Shown: positions 11,481-23,850 of the stretch, piece after piece | Position numbering within the stretch: the stretch's first letter is position 1 | How the letters are laid out: the number at the start of each line of letters is the position of its first letter | Source: Poecilobothrus nobilitatus | Lineage: Eukaryota; Arthropoda; Insecta; Diptera; Dolichopodidae | Reading direction: 5' to 3' | Assembly: GCA_947095535.1 (NCBI GenBank) | Contig: OX352774.1 | Span: forward strand, 239,655,825 to 239,719,824 | Length of the DNA stretch: 64,000 bases | The notes under the pieces: model-generated | The model's database searches: none | What the model saw: the letters and a program-made list of their open reading frames with translations, nothing else | What the model was told of the DNA's origin: nothing | Translations under genes and position numbers: made by a program

Positions 11481-14400
11481 TGACGAAAGTGTTACTTGAT
11501 TTTTTCAAATTTTCTAACAAATTTTAACGAATTTTTTTCATTTTGTTTTACTCGATAATTTGAAATTGTTGAGGATATAATGCGTAGTACAAAAAAATGT
11601 AATAAATAAACAACATAACGGTTGCTTGAAGAATTTTTATTTATATGATATTGATATATATACATACTTATATAATATCATGTTTATTTACATATCGTAT
11701 ATGTCACTAGTGAATGAATGATAAGAGTATAGATGTATATTATATAGCACCGTATTTACATACATATATGTATTTTATTGTACTTATAAGAAATTCTTCT
11801 GTCAATGGAATATTTAAATATAATATAATATAATATTTAAAATTATATTTACTATTTTGTACTAAGTAAATTTAATATACATTTACCGCTTAGTATTAAA
11901 TGGTACTATAGAATATTTGAAAAAGTTTTGGATTGATAATCGTTATGTGGAAGGTTAGAATCTGCTTTTGAAGAATGTACATATAAACATATAGTTTGAA
12001 TATATGTACAACCCATAGTTCTAGAAATTATAAAATTCACCCAAATTATTTTAAAATACTAAAATATTAAAAAAATAATATTGTAAGCAGAGTGACAGGC
12101 TGTGAACATACTAACCGTTCGTACGGGTATGTAAGAGTTGACAAAGGAAACTGTATTCTTCCTCGTTTTATATTGGGGTTTTTTATGGATATTGTTCGCA
12201 GTTATTTCAAAAAATGTGTCGGCTTATTTCGTTACGTCATGAAATAACACAAGCCTACAAAAAGTTTACATTCTTTATTCACACAGCAAAATAACTTTGA
12301 AAGAAACCGTCCACAACGATATGGCTATAAATAAACTGTCAATTTCCAGAAGTTGAATATTAGTGTGCAAAATTATTACTAAATATTTTCAATACATTGC
12401 GACAATTTTCATTTAATTGGTCTACTATCAAGATTATAATTTAGTATTGTTTTCCATATATTATTTTTGAGAATATAAAACAAATATAAAAACTGAAATA
12501 ATTGACTTCGAATTACAAAAATATTTAAAAGTTTAAATAAATTATTTGAGTCTTTTATTTTAAAGTGATTTCATGTTATAATGCTTACAATAAAAGAAAA
12601 AGTATAGAGATACAAAGAATTTACACGCATAAATTTACTGAAAATTATTTTTTATTGTACTCAAAAATATTTAAAATATGTGTTGATACATTTATGTCGA
12701 ATTTTTGTCGTTATTTCAAAATCATTTTTTCACTATGTATAGGAAAAACTAAAATTTAGAAAAGTTTAATCTATTTTAAACCATACTGTACAAATGCTAT
12801 TAGAATATAAGGTTCCGACGGCTTTAATTGTAATTCTATTTTAATAATCCTGTACTGCATTCAGTAATTGTATTATAAAATAAAAACTACACTTCAGAGG
12901 ACACAGTAAATAAATAAAAAAGAAAACTAAAATTCAAAAAGATTTTTTAAAAAAACACTGCACTAAAAGAAAGAAAGAGAAAATGAAAAATGAGGAATTC
13001 AAAGAAAAAGTTTAAAAAAATAAAAGAAATCATCCATCTTTTTACATTTTTCTTTTATATTTTTTTTTTTTTTTTTGTTGCTAAGCTCATTAAAAAGTCT
13101 ATCGGTCGTTAAACTTTTTTAATGACTAGACAAGTTTATCTTTGCCAGCTTAAAAAATTCGCGAAATATAATTCTTTTTTTTTTTTTTTTATAACAGTTT
13201 TTACTCATTATCAGAAGTCCCATTCCTATTCTAACTTTAAAACATTTTTATATTCTTTTTCAAAAGAGTCCTTTGAAGCAAAAAAAAAAAAAAAAATTAA
13301 AATAATGAAAACAGTTTCTTTTAATAAAACATTTTTTTTTGTTTTAGCACGAAATTTTACTAGTATATTTTGACTTTATTCCCAAAAGGGGTAGAATTGG
13401 AATATTTTATTTCTTTTTCTTTTAATGGATAACAACAGATTTTCACTTACGTGTTTTCAATTAAGAGATTGTAAAGAAAAAAAAAAAAACGAAAATTAAT
13501 TAATTTTCCAAGTTTTTGCTATATCAAAAGATAAAATCCTAAAGTGTCGTATAATTAAAAGTTGTGTTGTACAAAATAAACAACAGAAGCAGGAAATCTA
13601 CGACTAGATAATATAAAATTATTTGTTGTTTTTTTTTTTCAGAATAAACAAATACAAAAAAAAAAAAATTGCGAGAGTTTTTTATTTGCGTTGTTTTGCT
13701 GGTAAAATTTCAGTTGAAATTGAGTAAAAAAAAAAAAATTCAGTTCAAAGTTTTTAACACAATTTGACATTAAATTCTAAATTAAATTTAACGCAACTGA
13801 AATTTAAGAGAAAGGGAGTCGTAACGATTGAATGAGATCAAAAAAATGTTTATTCTTCTCTTAAAATATTGCGTATATTTTGTAAACAGTGGATATTAAA
13901 TAATATTTAATGTTAAATTAACTGAAAGTGCAATAAATATCCATTATGATCATATTCAAAACGAAAAAAACTTTTAAAATTTACAAGCTTAGTATTTAAA
14001 AATTCGCATTTTAGGAGAGGTTTTTGCAGCATTATCATTAAACATTTAATTGATTCATTTTGTATTAACACAAAGTTACAAGAATTTCAAATTCACTAGG
14101 AAACAAATAAATAAATTGTGTGGATTCAAATTATTTTTTTCTCCCAGATTTTGTATCTCTTAAGTACCTATGTCTTAAAATATTTTTTTTGTCAGAAATT
14201 AAACTGTAGTTAAAATTTAAAAACTTTTTAAATACTTTGAAATATTATATTTTGTTTGTTTTGTTTTTTTTTCCCTATAAAGTTCATAACGGCACAGTTT
14301 TCTTTTATAAAAACTTTTTTAATTTTTTCAATTAATTAAGGCAAAAAAAAAAAAAGAAAACGTTTTTAATAAACATTTTTTTTTTTTTTTACCCACTTGA

Positions 14401-15894
14401 AAACAGTATTAAATTTTTTTTAATTCTCTTTTGTTCCAAAATTAATTTTCCAATTAAATATTTTTCTTTTAAAGTGAAAAAAAAAAAAAAAATTAAAAAA
14501 TTTATTTATCTAAAATACTTTTATTAAAATAAGTATCTATTAAAGTGTTACTGTATATTCAAAATGTATGTATATTTAAGTACTTACTTAGCGTGAAAAA
14601 TGATTACTTAAAATAATTGAATTATGTATTATTTAAAATAAAATTTTTATTTTTTAAAGTTTTTTTTTTTTTTTTATTTAATTTTTAAAGTAGATTATGT
14701 CTTTAGTTCCTTATTGAGAATTTAATCTTAAATTTCTATAAAATTTAAGTTTCAATATAGAAATAACAAGACTGTAACTATTAAATAGTTATTTATATAA
14801 CTATAAATTTTGTATAAAAATTTAAAAATATGTTATTTCAAAGGTAAAAATTCATACAAAAAATTTTAAAATACTTGAATTGTGAATGTTAAAAAATTTT
14901 TCTGAATAATTTAATATGAAATATATGACCTTTCATGGTAGCCCAAATCTTAAAAATTGAGAACAAAATGGACAACAAAGTAGAGCGAAAATTTTACCGC
15001 TATAAATTACGAAAATATTTTCCTATTTAAATTTTCTTGTGCATAATATGAAAGGACAAAATTGAAGGAATTTAAATAGGTACAACTATATAAAAAAAAA
15101 AAAATTTCCATTATTTATGTTGAGTATAAAATTATATAAACAAAATAATTCATGCATTTTAACATAATTTCATTTACAATAGAATAAAATTAAAAAGAAA
15201 TCTAAGTTTTTAATAATATATGTATAGTCATACACTTTTTTGATCAAATTGAATAGAATCATGGCGTAATTTTGTACCTACTAACCATTATTTTTTTTAT
15301 ATATTTATTTTCTTAATTATATTTATTTTATTTTTTTTAAATTTTATTTAGATAAAAATAAAATTTAAATATTGCAGCAAATTTGCCTTTCTTTATGTAT
15401 TACAATCGGATTTTTAAAATCTAAATACAATATTATCGCGACATTTAAATTTCTTTTTTAAATTTTCTCTTCACATAACAATTTATACAAATATAAAAAT
15501 CAATACAAAAGTATTAATTAATAAATAAATGTTAAGAAATTTCATTTAACATTTTCAGATATAAAAAAAAAAATTATTCAGTAGATTATAATTATAATAC
15601 TTTGAATACAGGATATTTATAAACTTTAGACGCCAGTTAAAAGATTCAAAAAAAAAGCTGCAGTTCAATTAATATGATTAGTTTATCTTAAATTGTGTAG
15701 AAGTTTGAAGAGCAACCGGATGAACAGTTAGTCAGAAGGAAACTAATAGAGTAAGTATATTTATATAAAAGAAAAATAAATAAAACTGTAGCAATTTGTT
15801 TAATTTTAAAACTATCAGAATGAAACGTTAAATTTATTAGAGAAAAAATTTTTTTCAATATTAAACTGTAAGATAATGTATATTCGAACAATAG
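11481..15894. other. Long AT-rich non-coding stretch
   Basis: No gene was recognised in 4.4 kb. AT dinucleotide and TACATA-type microsatellites occur at 11640-11880. A more mixed patch at about 12090-12400 contains TTACGTCA inside a weak inverted repeat (TATTTC...GAAATA, 12217-12247) and a TATAAATA at about 12328, but no downstream frame supports a promoter. From 12900 to 15700 the sequence is dominated by A and T runs. Open frames at 12565-12759 and 13122-13373 are low-complexity. Confidence 0.5.
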
Positions 15895-16117
15895 ATAAGT
15901 TCTAGAATAATCCAAATTTCCTAATTCCAATTTCCCCAATCATACTTCTCTCATCCCTATCCTAAAAACCAAACTGTACATTTGCATTAAAGGTTCCATC
16001 CTAAAATTTGGGGGAGGGGGGTGATTTTGGTTGGTTAAACTGCAACACTACCCTGAGAAAGCACGTGCAGTTCCTCTTGGTAACTTTTGAGTTTTCCAGC
16101 AACCGTCGTAAAAAAAA
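15895..16117 (-). repeat. Dispersed family V, copy 1
   Basis: Read on the minus strand, this matches 55850-56090: ACGACGGTTGCTGGAAAAC, AAGAGGAACTGCACG, GGGTAGTGTTGCAGTTTAAC, CAACCAAAATCACC, CCTTTAATGC, ATGTACAGTTTGGTTTT, GGATAGGGATGAGAGAAG and GGGGAAATTGGAATTAGG. Identity appears roughly 70 percent by eye. It is much more mixed in base composition than its flanks. Frames on both strands (15688-15939 minus and 16008-16205 plus) are interrupted or extend into low-complexity DNA. It is an unclassified interspersed repeat; a short retroposon is possible. Confidence 0.7.
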
Positions 16118-18794
16118 AACAAAAAAAGATATTATCTCTGCAGCAATTAATTATCAAAAGTTAATTATTATCAAAAATAACTATTTGGTAAGATACCTGA
16201 ATTAGAATAATTTTTTGAATAAATCTTTCCATTTTTTAACTGAAACCTTTTAAATAACATGTCTAGTCATTTGTTTTATCAATTTCACAAATATTTTCTT
16301 TCTCCTATAGATATTAATTAAACGTTATTCTAAATTTTTATATTAAATTTAATCTTTAAACTTTAAAGTAATGTTAAGTTTTCCTTAAAAATTCAAGGTA
16401 TTTTTTTTAATACATTCTTTTTCTAATTATATTTTTGTTTCCCGTAATTATATGTAAAATCTTTTACAGAAAAAAAAAAAAAAACAAAAATAACTGTGAA
16501 TAATAACCATATAAATTTTATTGTTTAACCTTTTTGTTTTGTATTTGTATATGTATGTTTATTGCACTTTCAAAATTCTTGAATTTTATTACATTTAATT
16601 TTTTTTTCAATGATTTACTAAATTTTTGTTTTTGAGAAGAAAATACATAAAAAACTTTAATTACTCACTCCCATATATTTTTATTTTCAATTATAAACAG
16701 AATGTTTATAAAAAATGAATTCTGCTCTAGTTTTTTTTTTTTTTACCTTGAAAATTTATTTAATTTTTTTGCTTTGATTTACTTTCATTTAAAACAAAAC
16801 CAGGTTTTACCTGGCTACAGTCTACACACGTGAAAATATTTCATATAAATTTGCTCAATAATTCAATTATATATAACAGCAGAAAGTCTCAATTTTCGCA
16901 ACAATACACATAAATATTTGAAATGGGAATAGGTACAACAAAATACAAGAATAACAGTATTATTGTAAAAAAAAAATTCAATATGAAATTGTTTTTTTCT
17001 TTTTTTTTTAACCCAAAAAAAAATTTTCTAACTGTTACTTACTTATTCCTGTTTTTTTTTTTTTACATGAAATTACTGTTATATTTATTTTGTTGTTATT
17101 TTCTTTAAATGTTTTTGTCAAGAACATTAAAATAACGGGTATCTTAAACAAAAAAAAATAAACCGTTAGAAACATAAAATCCAGTTTTTGGTTTTACGGT
17201 ACCAAAAAGAAAAAAAAGAGAACAAAATAATAAAACTAATATTTTCTTTATAAAATGTTGTACTTACTTTCTTTTATAAATTCTTGAATATATACATATT
17301 TATGTACATATATACATAATATGTTCACTTTTTTTTTTTTTTTACCACTTCAATGATAAACAAATGTTACAAAATATAACGGTTTGGTTTCTTTTGTTAT
17401 AACAAAAACAAAAATGTTTTAAAAAAAAAAACAATATGGTATTTTGTTTTGTTGTATGTGAAATGTCAAAATGTCTGCCATTCCAGTTAAAGTTACCACT
17501 TCTTTTTTTTTTCTGTTTTCTTTATTTTTTATTTTCTTTCTATTTCTTTTAATCATTAGGTACATAATATACAGTATATATATATGTACATATAATATAT
17601 AATTGTTTTCTAGTAGGTGAATTGGTTTTTAGAGTATTCTTAATATGACTTTTCCTGTCACATAAAGCCTGGGTATCAATATGTTCTTCATTTTTTATAT
17701 GCTCTATTTTCTTTATACTTAATATTTATTTTTTTTGTTTTTTTTTTTTTTTGATTTTATGCTTGTTAATTTATCTACCGTTTTATATATGCAATATTTC
17801 TATATAGCTACACTATTCCTTTTTCGAGGTAAACTATAAAATGACAATTTTACTGTTATTTTTATTTGTTTACATCGAATGAAAACGACGAAAAACAACA
17901 AAAAAAAAAAATAGTACCTAACTGTTCTGTATATTTTCCATTTTAAATAGTGTTACTTTTTTTACCGTTTATACTTTTAATCACCTCAGGGTATTGTTTC
18001 TGACAGTATTTTACAATACTTTTTTTTTCCACTTTCTTCTATTGTTACTCAAAAATACTTTAAGTTTTTCCTTTTTATTCTGTTGAATAAGTTTTTTTCT
18101 TGTAAAATAGAGTAGGGATTAAGTGGTTTCTATTTTAGTGGTTTTTTCTTATTTGTCTTGTTGATTTCGAAAATGTGTAGACCAAAAATAAGTACCGTTG
18201 AATGTGATGAAATAGAGTGGAAGGAAAAACAGAAAAAAAAATAATAAAATTTTCTTTGTAAGAAGTATAAAAATATGACGTAAATTATTCTGAGTTTGTA
18301 ATATGGTTCTGGAAGAAGTAAAAACCAAACAAACAATAACAGAAGAGTAATAGCAGTAAAAACAAATTTTATTTAAACCAATAATATTTTCTTTAAGTAA
18401 TTAGTAATAGTAATTAGTAACGCTTTAAAATGTTATTTTTTTATTTTGATTAAGAAATTCTTTTTGTTTTGTTCGTTAACATAACGTGATTTTTATGTTT
18501 TTTATTTTATTTTTTATATTATTTATCATTTTTTTATTACAACCTTTTTGTTTCATAAAATTTTAAATCAATTCATCTTAAAGTATTTATTTTTATTATT
18601 AACAGAAAAAGTTCCCTCACTACATAACATTTCTGTAAACTTTGTTTTTATACAGCTACGTTTTTGTTTGTATAACTGTCCCTTTCTGAAATAGTAATTC
18701 ATAAATCATTTTCTGATTTTTTTTCTAAAGTGAGAGGGAATTTTCCAAAGGTATCATAATATCCCCTTTATATTCATATTTAATTATAGATTAT
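16118..18794. other. AT-rich non-coding DNA
   Basis: No gene or matching repeat was seen. There are many T runs. A small CCAGG-TTTTA-CCTGG hairpin lies at 16800-16814. Open frames at 16923-17108 (plus) and 18130-18336 (minus) read T/A runs as Phe/Leu/Lys. Confidence 0.5.
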
Positions 18795-19045
18795 AATTGC
18801 CTAAATTCACATCCTGGTTTAGCCTATATAATGGGATGAAACCTCTAACTGCGAATGCAGTATATTTGCTAGCGAGTAGCGATAAGAGAAGATAGGAGAA
18901 GAATGCGGAAACTAATATAATAATAATTGAAGGCCGCTCAACTGTCTCTGTAGCAGCTATTATTATTAGTATTAATATGAATTATTACTATTACTATTTG
19001 TTACAGAGTCAAGTTCAGTCGTGGATTAAAATTATTGCTTACTTT
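18795..19045 (+). repeat. Dispersed family V, copy 2, with TTA-rich tail
   Basis: The text from GGGATGAAACCTCTAACTGC through TTGCTAGCGAGTAGCGATAA and GAAGATAGGAGAAGAATGC parallels 52370-52480. The following segment (GTAGCAGCTATTATTATTAG, then TTACAGAGTCAAGTTCAGTC and GTGGATTAAAAT) parallels 52625-52735. The pair establishes one family with a variable TTA/ATT microsatellite. No coding potential was seen. Confidence 0.65.
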
Positions 19046-19059
19046 GTTTTTATATGGCC

Positions 19060-19125
19060 TTACTGGGTTTTGAAGCCAAGATTTTCAGATTGAAAGATTG
19101 GTGATTTAATCACTACCCCATGAGT
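19060..19125 (-). repeat. tRNA-like SINE head (family 2)
   Basis: On the minus strand the sequence reads GGGGTAGTGATTAAATCACC (A-box-like, 19100-19119), then CTTTCAATCTGAAAATCTTG, then GGCTTCAAAACCC (degenerate B box, 19065-19077). It aligns well with the element at 40508-40556. The A-to-B spacing is shorter than in a functional tRNA and the B box is degraded, so this is a tRNA-derived remnant and not a working tRNA gene. Confidence 0.5.
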
Positions 19126-19204
19126 CAGATAGACTTATAACCTTCTTTAGACCGACTTTAGACCTTTTTTAAGACCGACTCTTGTAAACCTCGAAATGAT
19201 CTTT

Positions 19205-19397
19205 TTTTTTTTGTATTGAATTTCTCTGTCACATAAATGTGGACAGGAAATTACACAGCCTTTCCTATTCAGGCGTGGCTGTAAATGTCGTAAGGGAGAA
19301 TAACTCTTACGACGTGTGTGAAATTCGAACCCACACTCCCTCGGTCTTTACAATATATTTTATACGCTCTTACTCACTAGGCCACCGAGGCCCCGTT
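19205..19397 (-). mobile_element. tRNA-derived SINE with 9-bp target duplication
   Basis: On the minus strand the head reads GGGGCCTCGGTGGCCTAGTG. The RNA polymerase III A box TGGCCTAGTGAG lies at 19373-19384 and the B box GGGTTCGAATTTC at 19320-19332. A tRNA-unrelated body follows (TCGTAAGAGTTATTCTCCC, then TTACGACATTTACAGCCACG), ending in an A run. The element is flanked by the perfect direct repeat ATGATCTTT at 19196-19204 and 19398-19406. Boxes, body, poly-A tail and duplication together define a retroposed SINE, mobilised in trans by a LINE enzyme. The boxes look nearly intact, so transcription is conceivable. Related copies lie at 40804-40915 and 24871-25105. Confidence 0.9.
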
Positions 19398-19409
19398 ATG
19401 ATCTTTAAA

Positions 19410-20276
19410 TGAAGTTTAAGTTACAATAATTCAACACGATAATTTTAAAAGACGAAGTAATTAAAAAAAAGAAAAGGAGATCACCACTGTTAACATTGAA
19501 CATTATTTTACCTATATTACTGTATGTAAAATAATTTCAGATATGGTGAAAAAATGTCAATTTAAATTCTTTGTAAATTTTCATTGGTTTTTAAAAAAAT
19601 AAAAAAGAAATTTTTGATTTATTCGTCCTTCCCCTTCAAATATTGTTAGATAATTTTCTTCTTATTTGTCTTTCTACAGCTTTACCTAAGTATATGTAGA
19701 AGTAGAATATTTCAATTTATATTGATAAGTGGTTTCTTTGAAGTAGATTGTACAAAACATGTAAGGAAAATGCAATTTTCAAAATTTTGTTTTCGTTTTT
19801 CTACGGTTTATATATTATTATCACATTATAATTTTTATTCTCTGAAATATTCGTAACCTTTAATCTGAAATATTCGTAACCTTTCTCTGATTATACGTAA
19901 CCTTTAATTATAGACTTTTCAACAAATTTTAATTTCTATCAAAAGTGTAAGTTTGATTAAACTTTGTTAAAAATTTTTTAATGCGATTTAAAAGAAACAA
20001 CTTCAAACAACTTTTTAAAAAGAAAGTTTTTTTTGTAGAAATCTTTAAATCCATATAATCACCTTTCAAAAATGCATTGGTTCAGCTAAATGAATTCATC
20101 TGGAAAATATAAAAGAAAAAACTGAATTATTATAAATTGCAAGAAATTAAAATATTTAGGCTTGTAGATATACTATAGATTTATTTTTTTTGCAGAAATT
20201 TCTAATTAAAGCATTTCTTGTATTCGAATCATTTTTGATTTATGAAAAGAAAAACTAGGTATTAAAAAATGTTGAA
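19410..20276. other. AT-rich spacer with a 23-bp tandem repeat
   Basis: Apart from the short tandem array at 19841-19908, nothing was recognised. Plain AT-rich DNA continues up to the reverse transcriptase remnant. Confidence 0.5.
19841..19908. repeat. Tandem repeat, 23-bp unit, about three copies
   Basis: The unit TCTGAAATATTCGTAACC plus CTTTAA occurs at 19841, 19864 and, more diverged (TCTGATTATACGTAACC), at 19886. It is a simple short minisatellite. Confidence 0.8.
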
Positions 20277-21010
20277 GATTTCAAAGATTTTAACGATTGC
20301 CATGGAATTACTCTCCTGAATACAGTGTACAAGAGCATCGTAACAATTATACAAAGCAGAATGCAGAAAAAATTAAACTGTACGAAAACTCCAAATAAGC
20401 TGTTCTTCACAACGGAAAAATCAATTAACCTTTTCAGAATAACACCGACGTCAAACTGCAATTTCCACTATCACCACTGCTATTTTCAATATAATGGCTA
20501 GCTAGAAGACTTTAATTAAGTAGACGACATACCATACTTCTACGACACAGTCTAAGCGATATGAAGTCCAAAATAGAACAAATAGAAAGAGTTGGAGTCG
20601 ATGCGTGTCTGGAAATAAACGTCAGTAAAACGAAGACGATGAAAATTAATACCAACCAGTAACCAACAGATTGTGCTGAACACGCTATCAGTTGAATACG
20701 TTAACCTTTATCCAACCAACTATCTGGATAGCATAATGATCACAGATGGAGGTGTGGAGGCAGATGTCAATAACAGACTGAATAAAGCCGAGGCAGCATT
20801 CGGAAGATTGTACCCAGTATGGAGCAAAATCAAAACCTACAGCAAAACGAAATTGAAAATCTTCAATGCTTTCATAAAAAGCACTCTCATATGGTAGGTA
20901 GTGAAATATGGATAATATCCAACACCATCACCCAAAAACTACAAGTGTTCACTAACTCCTGTCTCCGCTTCATATGCAGAATATTTTGGCGTTGCTCAGC
21001 AAGAAATTTC
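20277..21010 (+). pseudogene. Non-LTR retrotransposon reverse transcriptase remnant (RTE-like)
   Basis: Scattered frames carry reverse transcriptase blocks in the right order. DFKDFNDCHGITLLNTVYKS begins at 20277 (finger region). SPLLFSI near 20468 is the conserved 'PLSPLLFN' block. KTKTMKINTNQ ends near 20660. A long clean stretch at 20673-20897 includes DGGVEADVNNRLNKAEAAFG, RLYPVWSKIK and KTKLKIFNAFIKS. A frame change leads to GSEIWIISNTITQKLQVF and CLRFICRIFWR (about 20898-20993). Intact proteins of this kind prime copying of their RNA at nicked chromosomal DNA. Here there are several stops and frameshifts; the YADD catalytic region is degraded to something like VDDIP; and the endonuclease domain is missing. 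The clade call (RTE-like) rests on the DGG...NRLNKA and CRIFW blocks from memory. Confidence 0.85.
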
Positions 21011-21032
21011 AAAATCGCTGATTTTGAAATTT
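21004..21032. repeat. Perfect 13-bp palindrome with 3-base loop
   Basis: The arm AAATTTCAAAATC (21004-21016) pairs fully with GATTTTGAAATTT (21020-21032) around GCT. It sits at the broken 3' end of the reverse transcriptase remnant, and a third 'TTCAAAATCTGCTCT' motif is repeated just after it (21041 and 21061). It may mark a rearrangement junction; no function is claimed. Confidence 0.7.
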
Positions 21033-21060
21033 TCACTAAACTTCAAAATCTGCTCTAAAT

Positions 21061-23756
21061 TTCAAAATCTGCTCTTAAGAAAAAATTAAGAATATTTTTA
21101 GTTATTTGATTATACATAGTTTCTGTCTATGTATATTTTTACTTCTAAACTTAGTTCACATAATAAAATAATCAGTTTTTTGTCCTTTAAAACTATGTCT
21201 TTATAAAAACTTTTTTAAAATTTTCTCACAAAATAAATATCGCTTAATAAGAATTTTTACTCTTAATCCCTTAACCATTTTGTTATTTCCATAAACAAAT
21301 GCTCAACTAAAATATTATCGACAATTTAAAATACCATTTAATATATAACTACACATAATTCATGCCATCTTTATCAAAAATGATCCCAGAAATAAAAATG
21401 AAAATGCCAAACATTGCTTTCGAATACAATCAAAAGTCATAAACAAACATTTTTCTTTATTTATTTGGGTTTTTTTTCTTATTTTTTTTATTGTTTACTT
21501 TTTTTTTTTTTTGGATACAATTTCCCATAAATTTTCTTTTCTTCATAAATAGCCAATATACATTCTGTCTCTTTCTAATGCGACATTGCAAAATTCCAAA
21601 TTCACATACCAAAAAATAAACAACAAAAATCTAATAAAAATATTTTAGTGTATTTTCAAGCATACACCAATAATTTCCGGCTTTATTTCTATCTTCATTC
21701 TTTGTTTCGCCAAAAAAAAAAAAAAAAAAACGATTTATAAATGACCAAAAAACTACAACCACATAATACAAACAGGAAGGATGAAAAGGATACAAGATAA
21801 AAAAAAAAAAAAGGAAAGAAACAAAATATTTTTTTCTTTTTTGTTTTTGTAAATACCCCAAAATAAATATTTTTCTTTATAGATTGCGACATACCCTTAG
21901 GACAACATATCGATTAGGAAGGATTTATATTTTGCAAATATTTTATCATAATAATAATTTTCCTGTTTTTGTATTTTTATATACTTTTTTTTTTTTGTTT
22001 TTAGAATTTTTGATTATAGATTTTTTTATTTCCCTGAATATAAACTAAAAATAACTAAAAAATAAAAAAGGAAAATAAAAAAAATTATTGAATTTATTAT
22101 TTGTTTCCTTGTTTAGAAAAAGATATGAATGTGTTCTTACTTATATCCTTAAAGTTGTGTATACAATAAAAAACAAAAGAAAAACAAAAAAAAATAAACA
22201 CAAAATATTATGGAACCTTTTCGCTATAAGAAAAACAATTACTTTGGTGAAATTTATTATAAAAATTTGGCTCCAAATATTTTAGGGCAATTTTAAACTT
22301 TAATTTGTGGTTTCTAATTTTTAAGATTTTCTCATTTACATTTTGTCGTCTGTATATAAAACCACAGTTTGAGCCAATTTCTTTTCTTATAGTTTCACCG
22401 TTCCAAATAACTGTTATTCTATACACACCTCTACGCACATTTACACCCATTTCAAGAATAATACAAGAACCTAGTAATTGTCTGAACTTTTGGATAATTA
22501 TAATACATGATTATAACTTAAATTTGTACTCATAGCCAAACTTAACGCGATAACGTATCATAAATCATATATTATACAATTTGTTAGTGCCAGTTTATTC
22601 AATTTAAAATACAATTGCTGTTTACAACTCTCCACGTGTCTATAATAAAAAGCAGTATCAAAAGGTTTTCATTATTCTGAATCTTGATCTCAGTTTCAAT
22701 TTAACTCAGATCAATTATTCTGAATCCCTGAATCTAAATACTTTTGAATTCTATAAAATTTTATTGTTAAAAAAAAATAATAACTAGAACGATATGTAAA
22801 TTATTGTATATAAGTACCTAAAGTGACTTTCTGATCCTTTTTAAGCAATAAACTCATACTTCAGAATACTTTAGGCGGACTATTGTTTCAGGTAGACGTT
22901 TTTATTATGATTAACTGTTTATATTATAATTACACTATTAATATCTAGGATACAATGTTTAAAAAGACCATACTTTTGACTCAGTCCATATAGTCATTGA
23001 GTAAGAAGAGAGAAATTAAAGCTAACTAAAAATAATATTTTATAATAATAAGAAAAAAGAAAAAAAAACTAGGGCTAAAAAATCTAAAAATATGTTTATT
23101 ATTTATACACACACACACAATTCATATTAAGGATGAAAATTATATTTTTTTTTTTTTTTTGTCAAATTTGCATGTCCTTTTTTTCATATATCCTTTTTAC
23201 TAAATCGATATTATTATTATATCAATATTGATGATGAAAATGTATCAAATATTTCGAAACGAAAATAAATATAAAAAAAAAAATGTAATGTGGAATGAGG
23301 TGATTTTACTAGAAGTAATATACAATATTCTATTTTTAAAAAAAAAAATAAGTACTTATCCACTTAATTTTTTTTTGTCTTTTGATATTTTTTTATGTAT
23401 ATGTATTTTTTTTTTTTGTTTGACAAGGTTTTAAGAATTTTCTTTCACAAAAATTTTGTTTGTGTGAGAAAACATAAGGAGTTTTGGTATTAAACAATTT
23501 TAGGCTTCAAAGAATTTAAAATCATATGATATAAATCATAGATATGAAATTTTGTATTAGGTTTTTTATAAAGAGTTTTAATATTTTATGTGGTTGTTGA
23601 ACTAAAATGAATAATTACATAAATATACTTACAAGTTAAATTTTATGTCTAACTTATTTAATTCTGCAAAACATTCTTTGTTACAAAAAATACTTAAGGC
23701 GTTTCTGTTTTTTCAAAACACCTTCTATTACACTGACACTATAAAATTTTAAAATT
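21061..23756. other. AT-rich non-coding DNA
   Basis: No gene was recognised. Overlapping frames on opposite strands at 22208-22535 cover a slightly more mixed patch (TACACACCTCTACGCACATT), which looks like an unclassified repeat rather than an exon. At 22675-22740 ATTATTCTGAATC occurs twice around TGATCT/AGATCA. The rest is A/T-run DNA. Confidence 0.5.
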
Positions 23757-23766
23757 AAACTATTAC

Positions 23767-23840
23767 ATTGGCCCATATCCGTGAGGAAAAGGGCCCTCTA
23801 TTTTGCAAGACCATTATATGTCCTCGGGCATAAAAAAAAA
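23767..23840 (+). mobile_element. 74-bp retroposed tail with 10-bp target duplications
   Basis: The unusually GC-containing insert runs from ATTGGCCCATATCCGTGAGG to CCTCGGGCATAAAAAAAAA and ends in a poly-A run. The perfect direct repeat AAACTATTAC flanks it at 23757-23766 and 23841-23850. A poly-A tail plus a target duplication around a very short insert is the signature of a severely 5'-truncated LINE or SINE copy. The body matches none of the other elements in this window, so the parent family is unknown here. Confidence 0.75.
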
Positions 23841-23850
23841 AAACTATTAC

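Noticed and set aside
12190..12400. Possible promoter: TATAAATA near 12328 and TTACGTCA near 12231
   Set aside because: Such words are expected in AT-rich DNA, and no plausible first exon follows.
19205..19397. Possible functional tRNA gene because both polymerase III boxes are present
   Set aside because: The acceptor stem does not close and a SINE body, poly-A and target duplications follow; it is a retroposon.
22208..22535. Overlapping frames on both strands of about 80 residues
   Set aside because: Neither has a recognisable motif, and overlap on both strands in AT-rich DNA is expected by chance.
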